Positions 30,441 through 39,638 of a stretch of DNA of 64,000 nt are shown in pieces. The notes under the pieces are model-generated. The model was not told the DNA's origin and did not search any database. It saw only the letters and a list, made by a program, of their open reading frames with translations. The stretch comes from Rubrivirga marina. Lineage in GTDB: Bacteria; Bacteroidota; Rhodothermia; Rhodothermales; Rubricoccaceae. Numbering within the stretch: position 1 is the stretch's first letter; every line of letters starts with the position of its first letter. The translations under genes were made by a program, and so were the position numbers. The stretch covers positions 807,694-871,693 of the forward strand of contig NZ_MQWD01000001.1 in the NCBI RefSeq assembly GCF_002283365.1, in the 5' to 3' direction.

Positions 30441-30480
30441 CCCTTCCGCCTGGCGCGGCGACCGGCCGACCGAGGCGGGC

Positions 30481-31809
30481 CTAGACGGAGGCCGCGGCCC
30501 GGACGGCCTTAATCACGTGCTCGTGGACGTCGGGGTGGAACGGGCTCGGCACCAGCTCCTCGTCCGGCGCGAGCGCGCTGATGGCCTCGGCCGCCGCCAC
30601 CTTCATCGCGCTCGTAATGGCCGGTGCGCCCACGTCGAGCGCCGCCTTGAACAGGCCCGGGAAGGCGAGCGCGTTGTTGACGCTCCGCCCGTCGGCGGCG
30701 AAGGCGGCCCCGGCGGCGAGGGCCGCCTCGGGCGTGATTTCGGGCACCGGGTTCGACAGCGCAAGGACGATCTGGCCGGGCCGCACGAGCTCCGGCGTGA
30801 TGAGCCCGATGACGCCCGTCGTGGCGATGAGGATGTCGGCCTCAGCCGCGGCGCCCTCCAGGCTGGCCGTCCGCCCGCCGCGGGCTTCGAGCCGTCGGCG
30901 CGCGTCCTCGCCGGGATCGACCCCGACGACCTCGAAGCCGGCATCCAACAACAGCCGCGCGATCGCGAGACCGGCGGCGCCGAGGCCGACCTGGGCGCAG
31001 ACGAGGTCGCGACGCCCCTCCCGGCCCGTGTGGCGGAGCGCGCTGAGGACGGCCGCCAGCAGGACGGTCGCCGTCCCGTGCTGGTCGTCATGCATCACCG
31101 GCTGCGGGAGCCGGCGGATCAGCTCGTCCTCGATCCAGAAGCAGTCAGGCGTCCGGATGTCCTCGAGGTGGATCCCACCAAAGCTCGGCGCGATCCGGCA
31201 AACGGTGTCGACGAACGCCTCCGGGTCGGTCTCGTCGATGACAATAGGGACGGCGCCCAAGCCGACGAACCGGTCGTACAGCACCGACTTGCCTTCCATC
31301 ACCGGGAGGCTCGCCAGCGCGCCGATGTTGCCCAGCCCGAGCACGCGCGTCCCATTCGTAAAGATGCCGACCGTCCGCCCGACGGCCGTGTACTGACGAG
31401 CGAGCGCCGGGTCTTTCTGGATGGCACGGCAGACGCGGGCGACGCCGGGCGTGTAGATCGTCCGGAGGTCTTCGAGGCGTTCGACCTCCGTCGTACGGAC
31501 CGTCCGGATCTTGCCCCCCGCGTGCCGCTCGAACACGAGGTCCTTGACGTCGACGATCACCGTGTCGGTGTCCGTGCGGATGGCCGCCAGCACCTCCTCG
31601 AGGTGCTCCTCGTCGAACACCGACAGCGTGACGTCGCGAACGAAGTGGTCTCGCCCGATGTAGCGCGTCTCGATGTCGCCCACGAGCGCGCCGAGATCCC
31701 CAACGAGCCCGAGCAACCGCCCGATCATCCCGGGGCGCTGCGGGTTTCGGACCGTCAGGACGACGTCGTAGTCAGGGAGGGCCGGGCGGCCAGGGATGTC
31801 GGTGCGCAT
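30481..31809 (-). CDS. NAD(P)-dependent malic enzyme with N-terminal ACT domain
   Basis: This enzyme oxidatively decarboxylates malate to pyruvate and CO2. The 442-aa protein has an ACT-type regulatory domain (about 10-85, DVVLTVRNPQRPGMIGRLL) fused to the malic N-terminal domain (IYTPGVARVC). The NAD-binding domain contains VGLGAAGLAIARLLLDAG. The catalytic stretch EDIRTPDCFWIE and the DDQHGTA motif are intact. The ACT module implies allosteric control by a small ligand, perhaps an amino acid. With transhydrogenase it would set the NADPH supply. ATG 31809 is preferred over GTG 31815, which overlaps the promoter element. Confidence 0.92.
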   Translation of the reverse strand: MRTDIPGRPALPDYDVVLTVRNPQRPGMIGRLLGLVGDLGALVGDIETRYIGRDHFVRDVTLSVFDEEHLEEVLAAIRTDTDTVIVDVKDLVFERHAGGKIRTVRTTEVERLEDLRTIYTPGVARVCRAIQKDPALARQYTAVGRTVGIFTNGTRVLGLGNIGALASLPVMEGKSVLYDRFVGLGAVPIVIDETDPEAFVDTVCRIAPSFGGIHLEDIRTPDCFWIEDELIRRLPQPVMHDDQHGTATVLLAAVLSALRHTGREGRRDLVCAQVGLGAAGLAIARLLLDAGFEVVGVDPGEDARRRLEARGGRTASLEGAAAEADILIATTGVIGLITPELVRPGQIVLALSNPVPEITPEAALAAGAAFAADGRSVNNALAFPGLFKAALDVGAPAITSAMKVAAAEAISALAPDEELVPSPFHPDVHEHVIKAVRAAASV

Positions 31810-31813
31810 GGGC

Positions 31814-31821
31814 ACAAGCTA
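31814..31821 (-). promoter_or_regulatory. -7-like promoter element at the malic enzyme start
   Basis: TAGCTTGT on the minus strand ends only 4 nt before ATG 31809. If it is used, the transcript would be essentially leaderless. Confidence 0.35.
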
Positions 31822-31888
31822 TCCCGAGCCAGGCCGCTGCCCCGCCGGGCAACGCCTCTTCACGAGAGGCTCAGGCTCTGATCCGTGT

Positions 31889-32104
31889 CTACTCCGTCTC
31901 GGTCAGCCGGGGCAGGTTGTACGTCCCGCGGCCGACGCGTTGGATGCGGCCCCGCTTGACCATCTTGCTCAGCACGCGGCCCGCGTAGTCCTTCGACGTC
32001 CCCGCCGCCTTCGCGAGGTCGTCGCGGTGGACGGCGCCCGGTGTGCGGGCGAGGTGGAACAGGAGCGTCTGGGCGACAGAGTTCGGCTCGTAGGACGTCG
32101 ACAT
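31889..32104 (-). CDS. small winged-helix DNA-binding protein
   Basis: This 71-aa protein is little more than one winged helix-turn-helix. TLLFHLARTPGAVHRDDLAKA and SKDYAGRVLSKMVKRGRIQRV form the helices and recognition helix, and GRGTYNLP forms the wing. It resembles the DNA-binding half of small regulators or antitoxin-like proteins, but no partner gene adjoins it. It stands between the malic enzyme and ychF genes in the same direction, so it could be autoregulatory. Confidence 0.7.
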   Translation of the reverse strand: MSTSYEPNSVAQTLLFHLARTPGAVHRDDLAKAAGTSKDYAGRVLSKMVKRGRIQRVGRGTYNLPRLTETE

Positions 32105-32211
32105 GGAGAGAAAGAAGCACCGGGGGCGGGCGGGGTCCCGACGGGATCGCTACCGTTGTCCGCCAAGGGCTTCTACCGGTTCCAGGCGTCAGCGTTTCAC
32201 GCGCCTCGTCA

Positions 32212-33306
<1,095 letters not shown>

Positions 33307-33388
33307 GACGATGCGAGAGTGGTTCGGCGACGAGTCTACCGACCGCGTTCCCGAGGCGGGCGGAGCGGGGGCGAAGAGTGGAAGCGAG

Positions 33389-33396
33389 TAGCTTCA
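33389..33396 (+). promoter_or_regulatory. -7-like promoter element TAGCTTCA
   Basis: TAGCTTCA ends 5 nt before the ATG at 33402. It resembles the other TAnCTT elements and would imply a leaderless or very short-leader transcript. Confidence 0.3.
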
Positions 33397-33401
33397 TCCC
33401 G

Positions 33402-33932
33402 ATGCGCCGTGCCCTCCCTCTCCTCCTCGCTCTGCTGGCGGCGCCCGTCGTCGCGGCGCAGGTCGGGCCCGACCCGCTCGGGAGCCGGCCGCGCGTCTAC
33501 GTCGGGGGCGGGTTCGGGCCTGGCTTCGGCGGCGTCGCGATGGGGACCGATCCGGTGTTCACGGTCTTCACCCGCGAGGTCGCCGTCTACGCCGACTACG
33601 TGCCGCGCGTGACGGGCGGGAGCGGGCGCCTGCTCACGGCCGTCGGCCTCGGGGGGGCCATCCGCACGCTCCGGATCGCCGACATCGCGCGGAACCAGGA
33701 CCCGGGGGCACTCGACGTCGACCTCGGGCTACGGATCGGCCCGTCGTTCTACACGGCCTTTTTCGAGCAGTCGGCCGAGAGCCGGTCGCGGGCGTTCAGC
33801 GTCATGATCGACCCGTTCGCTCGCGTCACGCTCCGGCGGGAATCGGGTCGCGTGTTCTTCGCCGAGGTCGGGACGCAGGCGCCGGCCCTCCGCGCCGGAC
33901 TGTCGACCTCAATCCGCTTCCCCGGACGCTAG
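33402..33932 (+). CDS. secreted, probably outer-membrane, protein
   Basis: This 176-aa protein has a clear signal peptide (MRRALPLLLALLAAPVVAAQ) and a body with alternating hydrophobic strands and many glycines (YVGGGFGPGFGGVAMG). It suggests a small beta-barrel, as in outer-membrane beta-barrel domain proteins of Bacteroidota. No specific family is recognised. Its stop TAG shares the palindrome CTAG with the stop of the convergent phosphatase gene (4-nt overlap). Confidence 0.7.
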   Translation: MRRALPLLLALLAAPVVAAQVGPDPLGSRPRVYVGGGFGPGFGGVAMGTDPVFTVFTREVAVYADYVPRVTGGSGRLLTAVGLGGAIRTLRIADIARNQDPGALDVDLGLRIGPSFYTAFFEQSAESRSRAFSVMIDPFARVTLRRESGRVFFAEVGTQAPALRAGLSTSIRFPGR

Positions 33933-34633
33933 CCGGAGACGTCGTCGACCGTCGCGACGGACAGGAACCGGCGGTCGGGCAGCGAGACGGCCGTGAGCCG
34001 CCCGAGGCCGGGCCGGTGGACGAACACGGCCCCCGTGTCGATGTCGATGAGATGCGGCGTGTCGATGGGCTCCGAGACCGGCGTGTGGCCGCAGACGACC
34101 GGCTTCTCCCACTTCGAGAGGTCCGCGTCGAGGTGTTGGCGTGTCCAGAGCGCGATGTGCGGGTCGGGATCGGCGATGTTCTGGGCCACCGTCTTGCGCG
34201 TGTCGAGTCCGGCGTGGACAAACGCGAAGCCCTCCCCGTCGGCGACGAGCTCCGTGCGGCGGAGGAACTCGACGTGCTCGGGCGGAAGGCGACGGTCGCC
34301 GCGCGCCTCGTAGGCCGCCAGCGTCGAGTGCCCGCCGTTGACCCACCAGAGGTCCGCGTCGCCGACGCCCTCCGCATAGTCGAGCATCATCTGGTCGTGA
34401 TTCCCGCGGAGGAAGACGCAGCATGGGCCGGTGCCCCGCACCGACGCCGTCTCCATCTCGATCATCCGGTCGAGGACCTCCGGGCTCGACGGGCCGCGGT
34501 CCACGTAGTCGCCCACAAACACGAGCACGTCGTGCGAGCCAAGCGTCCCGCCGGCGTCCTCCGCAAGACGGTCCAGTAGGGCGTCCAGCGTGCGCACGCA
34601 CCCGTGGACGTCGCCGATCGCGTACCACGCCAC
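33929..34633 (-). CDS. PP2A-like metallophosphoesterase
   Basis: This 234-aa calcineurin-fold phosphatase is related to bacterial serine/threonine phosphatases (PrpA/lambda phosphatase) and symmetrical Ap4A hydrolases. The metal motifs GDVHG (7-11), GDYVDRG (41-47) and RGNHD (75-79) are present, with later histidines in FVHAGLD and VCGHTP. The substrate may be phosphoproteins or dinucleoside polyphosphates, which the sequence cannot separate. It follows nusB by 4 bp on the minus strand. Confidence 0.88.
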   Translation of the reverse strand: MAWYAIGDVHGCVRTLDALLDRLAEDAGGTLGSHDVLVFVGDYVDRGPSSPEVLDRMIEMETASVRGTGPCCVFLRGNHDQMMLDYAEGVGDADLWWVNGGHSTLAAYEARGDRRLPPEHVEFLRRTELVADGEGFAFVHAGLDTRKTVAQNIADPDPHIALWTRQHLDADLSKWEKPVVCGHTPVSEPIDTPHLIDIDTGAVFVHRPGLGRLTAVSLPDRRFLSVATVDDVSG

Positions 34634-34637
34634 GGCT

Positions 34638-35129
34638 CTAGGCGCTGTCGCTCCGGTTGCTCGACTCGACGAGGCCGCGGCCCGACTTCTTCATCCGGTC
34701 GGAGTCACGGAGCTCGCGGAGAACCGCGTCGAGCACGCCGTTGACGAACGCCGGGCTGTTGTCGGTCCCAAACGCTCGGGCCACCTCGAGCGCCTCGTTG
34801 AGCGTCACCTTGGGCGGGATGTCCTCGAAGTAGAGGAACTCCGCGATCGCGATCCAGAGGACGAACCGGTCGGTCCGAGCGATCCGGCTGAGGTCCCAGT
34901 TCTCGACGTGCCGGTCGATGAGGACGTCGGCCTCGGTCCGGGCGTCGGCGGCCTTCAGGAATAGGCGCTCGGCGAAGCGGAGGTACGTCCGATCACCCTC
35001 GAACGCGGGCCGGATGATCGTCGCCAGGACGTGGTCCACCGAGTCGCCGCTGGCCTCGTAGGCGTACAGGGCCTGGAGGACGCGCTCGCGGACTTGGCGG
35101 CGCTTGCTCAGACGGGGCGGCTGGGACAC
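34638..35129 (-). CDS. nusB: transcription antitermination factor NusB
   Basis: NusB binds boxA RNA with NusE/S10 and supports rRNA antitermination. The 163-aa all-helical protein starts with the basic RRQVRERVLQALYAYE segment. It ends with the conserved IPPKVTLNEALEVARAFG and FVNGVLDAVLRE motifs. A charged C-terminal tail of about 15 residues is extra. The phosphatase gene follows 4 bp later in the same transcript. Confidence 0.94.
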   Translation of the reverse strand: MSQPPRLSKRRQVRERVLQALYAYEASGDSVDHVLATIIRPAFEGDRTYLRFAERLFLKAADARTEADVLIDRHVENWDLSRIARTDRFVLWIAIAEFLYFEDIPPKVTLNEALEVARAFGTDNSPAFVNGVLDAVLRELRDSDRMKKSGRGLVESSNRSDSA

Positions 35130-35154
35130 AGGACGTGAGAGAGCGAGGGAAGAG

Positions 35155-35162
35155 ACAAGATA
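35155..35162 (-). promoter_or_regulatory. -7-like promoter element before nusB
   Basis: TATCTTGT on the minus strand lies 25 nt before the nusB ATG, within the divergent nusB-comEC gap. It fits the TAnCTT pattern shared with six other genes here. Confidence 0.35.
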
Positions 35163-35241
35163 CCCGGGCCGGGCGAACGAACCCGGTCAAGAGGAGGCGA
35201 AGCGGGGGTTGCACGGAACGGGGCGCCGGGTCTAGGCCGTC

Positions 35242-37725
35242 ATGCCGCTCGCGCCTCCTCCCCCGCCGCTCCGCCTCGCGACCCGGCCTGCCCTCGCGCT
35301 GGCGGCGCTCGTCGCGGGGGGCATCGGCCTCGGCCGCCTCGTCTCTGGCGTCGACCCGATGACGTGGGCCGTCGGCGGGCTCGCCGTCGTCAGCCTCGCG
35401 GTGGGCTACGTGGTCGTCACGCGTCGGCGCCTCGTGTCGCTCGGACCGGTCGCGCTGGCGCTTGCCGTCGGCGGAGCCGCACTGACCCTCGGCGCGGCCC
35501 GCGACGCGGCGTCGCGAACGGCACGCCCCGACGGCATCGAGCGCATCGCCGAAGCGGCGTGGGAGGCCGACAGCCTGGGCGACCGGGCGCCGATCACGGT
35601 CTGGGCGACGGTCCTCGACGCGCCGGAAGCGACGTGGTCGATCCGCTTCACCGCCGCTGTGGACTCGGCGGCCCGAGGCGACACGCACGGCGTGGTGAGA
35701 GGCCGGGTCCTGGTCTCACTCCTCGTCGGCGACGCGGGCGCCGTCTACCCCGTCCTCCGCCCCGGCGACCGCGTGCGCCTCACTGGACGCCTCGAACGTT
35801 TGCCCAGGCGTCGCAACCCGGCGCAGTTCGACTACGGTGCGTACCTCCGCCGCCAGGGCGTCGGCGCGATGCTGACGGTGGAAAGTGAAGCCGACGCGGC
35901 CTTCCTCGCCCCGAGCCGCCAGCCGACGGACCGCATCGCCAACGGGGTCCGGGTCCACATCGAGACGGCGCTCGCCCGCCACGTCCAGGATGCCGAGGTC
36001 CGCGCGCTCTTGCGGGCGCTCCTCTTGGCCGACCGCAGCGGCATCGAGGCGGGCACCCTCGACGCGTTCCGAGAGACCGGCCTGATGCACCTGCTCGCCG
36101 TCTCGGGCTTGCACGTCGGCCTCGTCGGGCTCACACTCTACGTGCTGCTGAAGCCGCTCCTCGGCCGCCTCGGGGTCCGGCGACGGCGACTCGAAGCGGC
36201 GCGCGCGATCGCGACGCTCGCGGTGCTGGCGGTGTACGTGGTCGTCGCGGGCGCGTCGGTCTCGATCGTCCGAGCGTTCGTGATGGTCGCCCTCGTGATC
36301 GCGGGACGCGCGCTCGACCGGCGATCCGACACACTCAACGCGCTCGGGATAGCGGCCTTTTTACTCCTCGTCCACCGTCCGGCCGCGCTGTTCGATGTCG
36401 GCTTCCAGCTGTCGTTCGGCGCCGTCTTCGCCCTCGTCACGCTCACGCCGCTGTTGACGTCGGCCGTTCCCGAACGGGTTCGCCAGTCGAAAAGCGGGAC
36501 GTTCGTCGTCGGGTCGATCGTGACGTCGGTGGCCGCGACGATCGGGACGGCGCCAGCACTCCTCTACCACTTCGGGCGCCTGCCGATCGGCGGGCTCGTC
36601 CTCAACGTCGTCGCCATCCCGCTCACGGCGGCGACCCTCGGCGCCGGGCTCGGGTGTGCCTTGACGGCGTGGGTACCTCCGCTGGCGGCGACGTTCGGCG
36701 CGCTCGCGACGGCGACCGGCGGCCTCCTCCTCGGGACGACCGAGGCGGGCGCGGACACGCTCGGCGGCATCGCCTACGACGGCTTCCTCGACTCGGCCTC
36801 GGTGCTGATCGCGCTGTTGCTGGGCATTGCCATCATGGCACTCTGGCGTCGGCCGGTCGCCCGGACGCGGCTGGCGCTGGCGGCGCTCGGCTGCCTCGCC
36901 ATCGGGACGTGGACGGGCTTCGCAACCGGCGACGGACGCCCCGCTCTCGACGCCGTGTTCCTCGACGTCGGCCAGGGCGACGCGACGCTCCTCTCGACGC
37001 CCGGCGGCCGCCACGTTCTGATCGATGCCGGCCTCAAGTCACCGTATGTCGACGAGGGCAAACGGACCATTCTTCCCCATCTCGAGAGGTTCGGCATCGC
37101 CCGCCTCGACGCGCTCGTGCTCACCCACGCCGACGCGGACCACGTCGGCGGCGCGCGGTCGGTCCTCGAACACGCCGAGGTCGGCCGGCTGATCGTCAAC
37201 GGCCAGGACGGCACGACCGATCTCTGGACCAGCGTGCTCCATGTGGCCGACTCGCTCGGCGTGCCGGTCCAGGCTGTCAAAGCGGGGGATACGCTCGCAG
37301 TCGACCCGGCGATTAGGCTCCGCGTGCTCGGACCTGGCGGGCCGATGGACTCGCCGAACGACGCCTCCGTGGTCCTCCTCGCGGAGTACGGAGCGACCCG
37401 CTGGCTGCTGACCGGCGACGCCGAGGTCGCCGGCGAGGCCGCCCTCGTCCGTCGGTTCGGAGAGCACCTCGAAGTCGACGTCGTCAAGGTGGGCCACCAC
37501 GGCTCGCGGACGTCCTCCACGCCCGCCCTGGTCCGAGCGGCACGCCAACCGGAGTTCGCTGTGGTCTCGGTCGCGCGCCGGAATCGCTACGGCCTGCCCA
37601 ATGAGGAGCCGATTGCGCGTTGGACCGCGGCCGGCGCCGCCGTTCTCCACACGTCGACCGAGGGCGCGGTCTGGCTCCGCTCCAACGGTGAAGCCGTCGA
37701 ACGCATCGACTGGCGCCGTGAGTGA
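35242..37725 (+). CDS. comEC: ComEC/Rec2 DNA-uptake channel protein
   Basis: ComEC forms the inner-membrane channel for single-stranded DNA in natural transformation. The 827-aa protein has the N-terminal DUF4131/OB region (about 20-190) and the Competence membrane domain (LLAVSGLHVGLVG near 280, with many helices to about 560). A C-terminal metallo-beta-lactamase domain has FLDVGQGDATLL, HADADHVGG (about 628) and GHHGS. All three domains are intact, so it is likely functional. No comEA or pilus gene is in the window. Confidence 0.93.
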   Translation: MPLAPPPPPLRLATRPALALAALVAGGIGLGRLVSGVDPMTWAVGGLAVVSLAVGYVVVTRRRLVSLGPVALALAVGGAALTLGAARDAASRTARPDGIERIAEAAWEADSLGDRAPITVWATVLDAPEATWSIRFTAAVDSAARGDTHGVVRGRVLVSLLVGDAGAVYPVLRPGDRVRLTGRLERLPRRRNPAQFDYGAYLRRQGVGAMLTVESEADAAFLAPSRQPTDRIANGVRVHIETALARHVQDAEVRALLRALLLADRSGIEAGTLDAFRETGLMHLLAVSGLHVGLVGLTLYVLLKPLLGRLGVRRRRLEAARAIATLAVLAVYVVVAGASVSIVRAFVMVALVIAGRALDRRSDTLNALGIAAFLLLVHRPAALFDVGFQLSFGAVFALVTLTPLLTSAVPERVRQSKSGTFVVGSIVTSVAATIGTAPALLYHFGRLPIGGLVLNVVAIPLTAATLGAGLGCALTAWVPPLAATFGALATATGGLLLGTTEAGADTLGGIAYDGFLDSASVLIALLLGIAIMALWRRPVARTRLALAALGCLAIGTWTGFATGDGRPALDAVFLDVGQGDATLLSTPGGRHVLIDAGLKSPYVDEGKRTILPHLERFGIARLDALVLTHADADHVGGARSVLEHAEVGRLIVNGQDGTTDLWTSVLHVADSLGVPVQAVKAGDTLAVDPAIRLRVLGPGGPMDSPNDASVVLLAEYGATRWLLTGDAEVAGEAALVRRFGEHLEVDVVKVGHHGSRTSSTPALVRAARQPEFAVVSVARRNRYGLPNEEPIARWTAAGAAVLHTSTEGAVWLRSNGEAVERIDWRRE

Positions 37726-37796
37726 GAGACGGGTCCCCAGGTGACACGCCGCGACCATGGCGGTACCCTTCGCCCCTCACTCGGCACCCACCCGCA

Positions 37797-38702
37797 ATGC
37801 GCATCGGAATCGACCTCGGCGGCACCAAGATCGAAGGCCTCGCCCTCCTCGACGACGGCACCGAGGCGGTTCGCCAGCGCGTAGAGACCCCGCGGGCCTA
37901 CGATGCGACCATCGAGGCCATCTCCGGGCTGGTGGAGGAGATCGAACGCGAGGTCGGGGCGAGCGGGACCGTCGGGGTCTGCATTCCGGGCGCCATCGAC
38001 GCGCAGACGAGCACGGTCAAGAACGCCAACTCGACCTGGCTCAACGGCCGTCCGTTTCGCGACGACTTGAGCGGCCGCGTCGGTCGCGAGGTGCGGATGA
38101 CGAACGACGCGAACGCCTTCGCTCTGTCGGAGGCCAGCGACGGGGCCGGCGCGGGCGCCGAGGTCGTGTTCGGCGTGATCCTCGGAACGGGCGTCGGCGG
38201 GGGGATCGTGGTGCGCGGCGAGGTTCTCGACGGTGCCAACCGGATCGCGGGCGAGTGGGGCCACGTCCCGCTGCCGTGGCCAGCGGACCGCGAGCGACCC
38301 GGCCCGATGTGCTACTGCGGCAAGCGTGGCTGCATCGAGACGTTCCTCTCCGGCCCGTCGTTCGCCCGCGACCACGAGGCCCACACGGGCAAGGCCCTCA
38401 CGACGCGCGAGATTGTCGAGCGCGCGGAAGCCGGCGACGCCGACGCCGACGCCCGCGCCACGCTCGACCGCTACGTCGCCCGCCTCGGGCGTGCGCTGGG
38501 CCAGCTCGTGACGATCCTCGACCCCGACGTGGTCGTGCTCGGCGGCGGCATGTCGAACCTGCCCCGACTGGCAGAGCGTGTCGAGACCGAGTTGAAGCCG
38601 TGGGCGTTCTCGGATCGTGTCGTTACACGCGTCCGGCGAAACGTCCACGGCGATTCAAGCGGGGTGCGGGGAGCGGCCTGGCTGTGGCCTCTGCCCGGGT
38701 AA
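37797..38702 (+). CDS. ROK-family sugar kinase
   Basis: This 301-aa cytoplasmic hexose kinase of the ROK family resembles glucokinase/fructokinase/NagK. The ATP phosphate-binding motif is IGIDLGGTKIEG, the sugar-binding and catalytic region is NDANAFAL, and the second phosphate loop is LGTGVGGG. The zinc motif CYCGKRGCIE is intact. The exact sugar is unknown. With pgi at 44.2 kb it may feed glycolysis. ATG 37797 gives the family start. It converges with a lipoprotein gene across only 3 bp. Confidence 0.9.
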   Translation: MRIGIDLGGTKIEGLALLDDGTEAVRQRVETPRAYDATIEAISGLVEEIEREVGASGTVGVCIPGAIDAQTSTVKNANSTWLNGRPFRDDLSGRVGREVRMTNDANAFALSEASDGAGAGAEVVFGVILGTGVGGGIVVRGEVLDGANRIAGEWGHVPLPWPADRERPGPMCYCGKRGCIETFLSGPSFARDHEAHTGKALTTREIVERAEAGDADADARATLDRYVARLGRALGQLVTILDPDVVVLGGGMSNLPRLAERVETELKPWAFSDRVVTRVRRNVHGDSSGVRGAAWLWPLPG

Positions 38703-38705
38703 ACG

Positions 38706-39488
38706 CTAGCCGACTTCGGCACGGAGCCAGCGCGTGATCGTTGCGATGTCGAGCCCGTCGGGTTCGAGGGCGGGTCCCTCCGGCGGAGGCATCGGGCGGT
38801 CGTCGTCGCCCACGGTGGTGGGGCGCGGCTGGCGGGACCGCATCATGGCCTCGCGGCGTGTGCTCTGGGCATCCAGCAGCTCGATCCCGAGGCCGATGGC
38901 GTCGCCCGCGGCCGTCTCCAGCAGGCCCGGCGCCGCCACGAGGGGGATCCTCATCTCGACGACCAGCCCACGCGAGCCCCACGTCGACTCGGCTTCGAGG
39001 CCGCCGAAGCCGCCGTCCGCCGACGCCCGTTGCGTGAGTACGCCCCGCGTGACCTCGACCTGGTCGAGGCCCGACTCGAAGCGTCGCCGGAGCCGCGTCG
39101 GGTCGGCGTCGTCGATCGCGCCGCCGCGGAGGGGTCCGCTCCGCGCCACCGAGCGGGCGTCGGGGGCGGGCGGGGCCGGGTACCGGACGCCGAGCACCCG
39201 GTCCGTACCGCCTGTTGGGTCGACCCACAGGCGAAGGCCGCCGACGGCGATCCGCCGCGCCTGGCGATCGTCGCTGGCGATGACGACCACGATGAGGTCG
39301 TCGCCGTCCCGGCGGAGCCCGAGGCTAAGGCCGGCCTCCTGGGGGACGGGCCGAAGCGCGGCCGGCCACTCGGCCGCCTCGCCATCGACGACGGTCTCCG
39401 GGGTGGCGGCCTCGGCGAAGTAGTCGGGAGGGGCCGAGCCGCACCCAGCGGCGACGAGGGCGAGGGTGGCGGCGAGGAGCGTGCGCAT
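38706..39488 (-). CDS. putative lipoprotein, CBM9-like region
   Basis: This 260-aa protein starts with a lipoprotein signal (lipobox VAAGC, Cys16). The body begins VVDGEAAEWPAAL and continues in a pattern like CBM9/DOMON domains of Bacteroidota surface proteins (TPETVVDGEAAEWP, GLRLWVDPTGG). Later it has an arginine/proline-rich stretch. No catalytic motif was recognised. It may bind a surface ligand, which is inference only. Confidence 0.65.
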   Translation of the reverse strand: MRTLLAATLALVAAGCGSAPPDYFAEAATPETVVDGEAAEWPAALRPVPQEAGLSLGLRRDGDDLIVVVIASDDRQARRIAVGGLRLWVDPTGGTDRVLGVRYPAPPAPDARSVARSGPLRGGAIDDADPTRLRRRFESGLDQVEVTRGVLTQRASADGGFGGLEAESTWGSRGLVVEMRIPLVAAPGLLETAAGDAIGLGIELLDAQSTRREAMMRSRQPRPTTVGDDDRPMPPPEGPALEPDGLDIATITRWLRAEVG

Positions 39489-39638
39489 TCGGTCGGGGAA
39501 AGGATGCGGGGCGGCGGAGCGTCCACAACGCGTCGGGATCGTTCACGTTGCCCCCCGGCCCGGGCTGAAATCCGTCCCGGTGCCGGGGGAGCCTCCCCCC
39601 CCGCCCTCGCGTTCACGCCGCCCCCTGCCCACACCGCC

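Noticed and set aside
39522-39536. Isolated DnaA-box-like GTCCACAAC
   Set aside because: It is a single match with no neighbours and no AT-rich flank, unlike the cluster at 43.6-44.05 kb.
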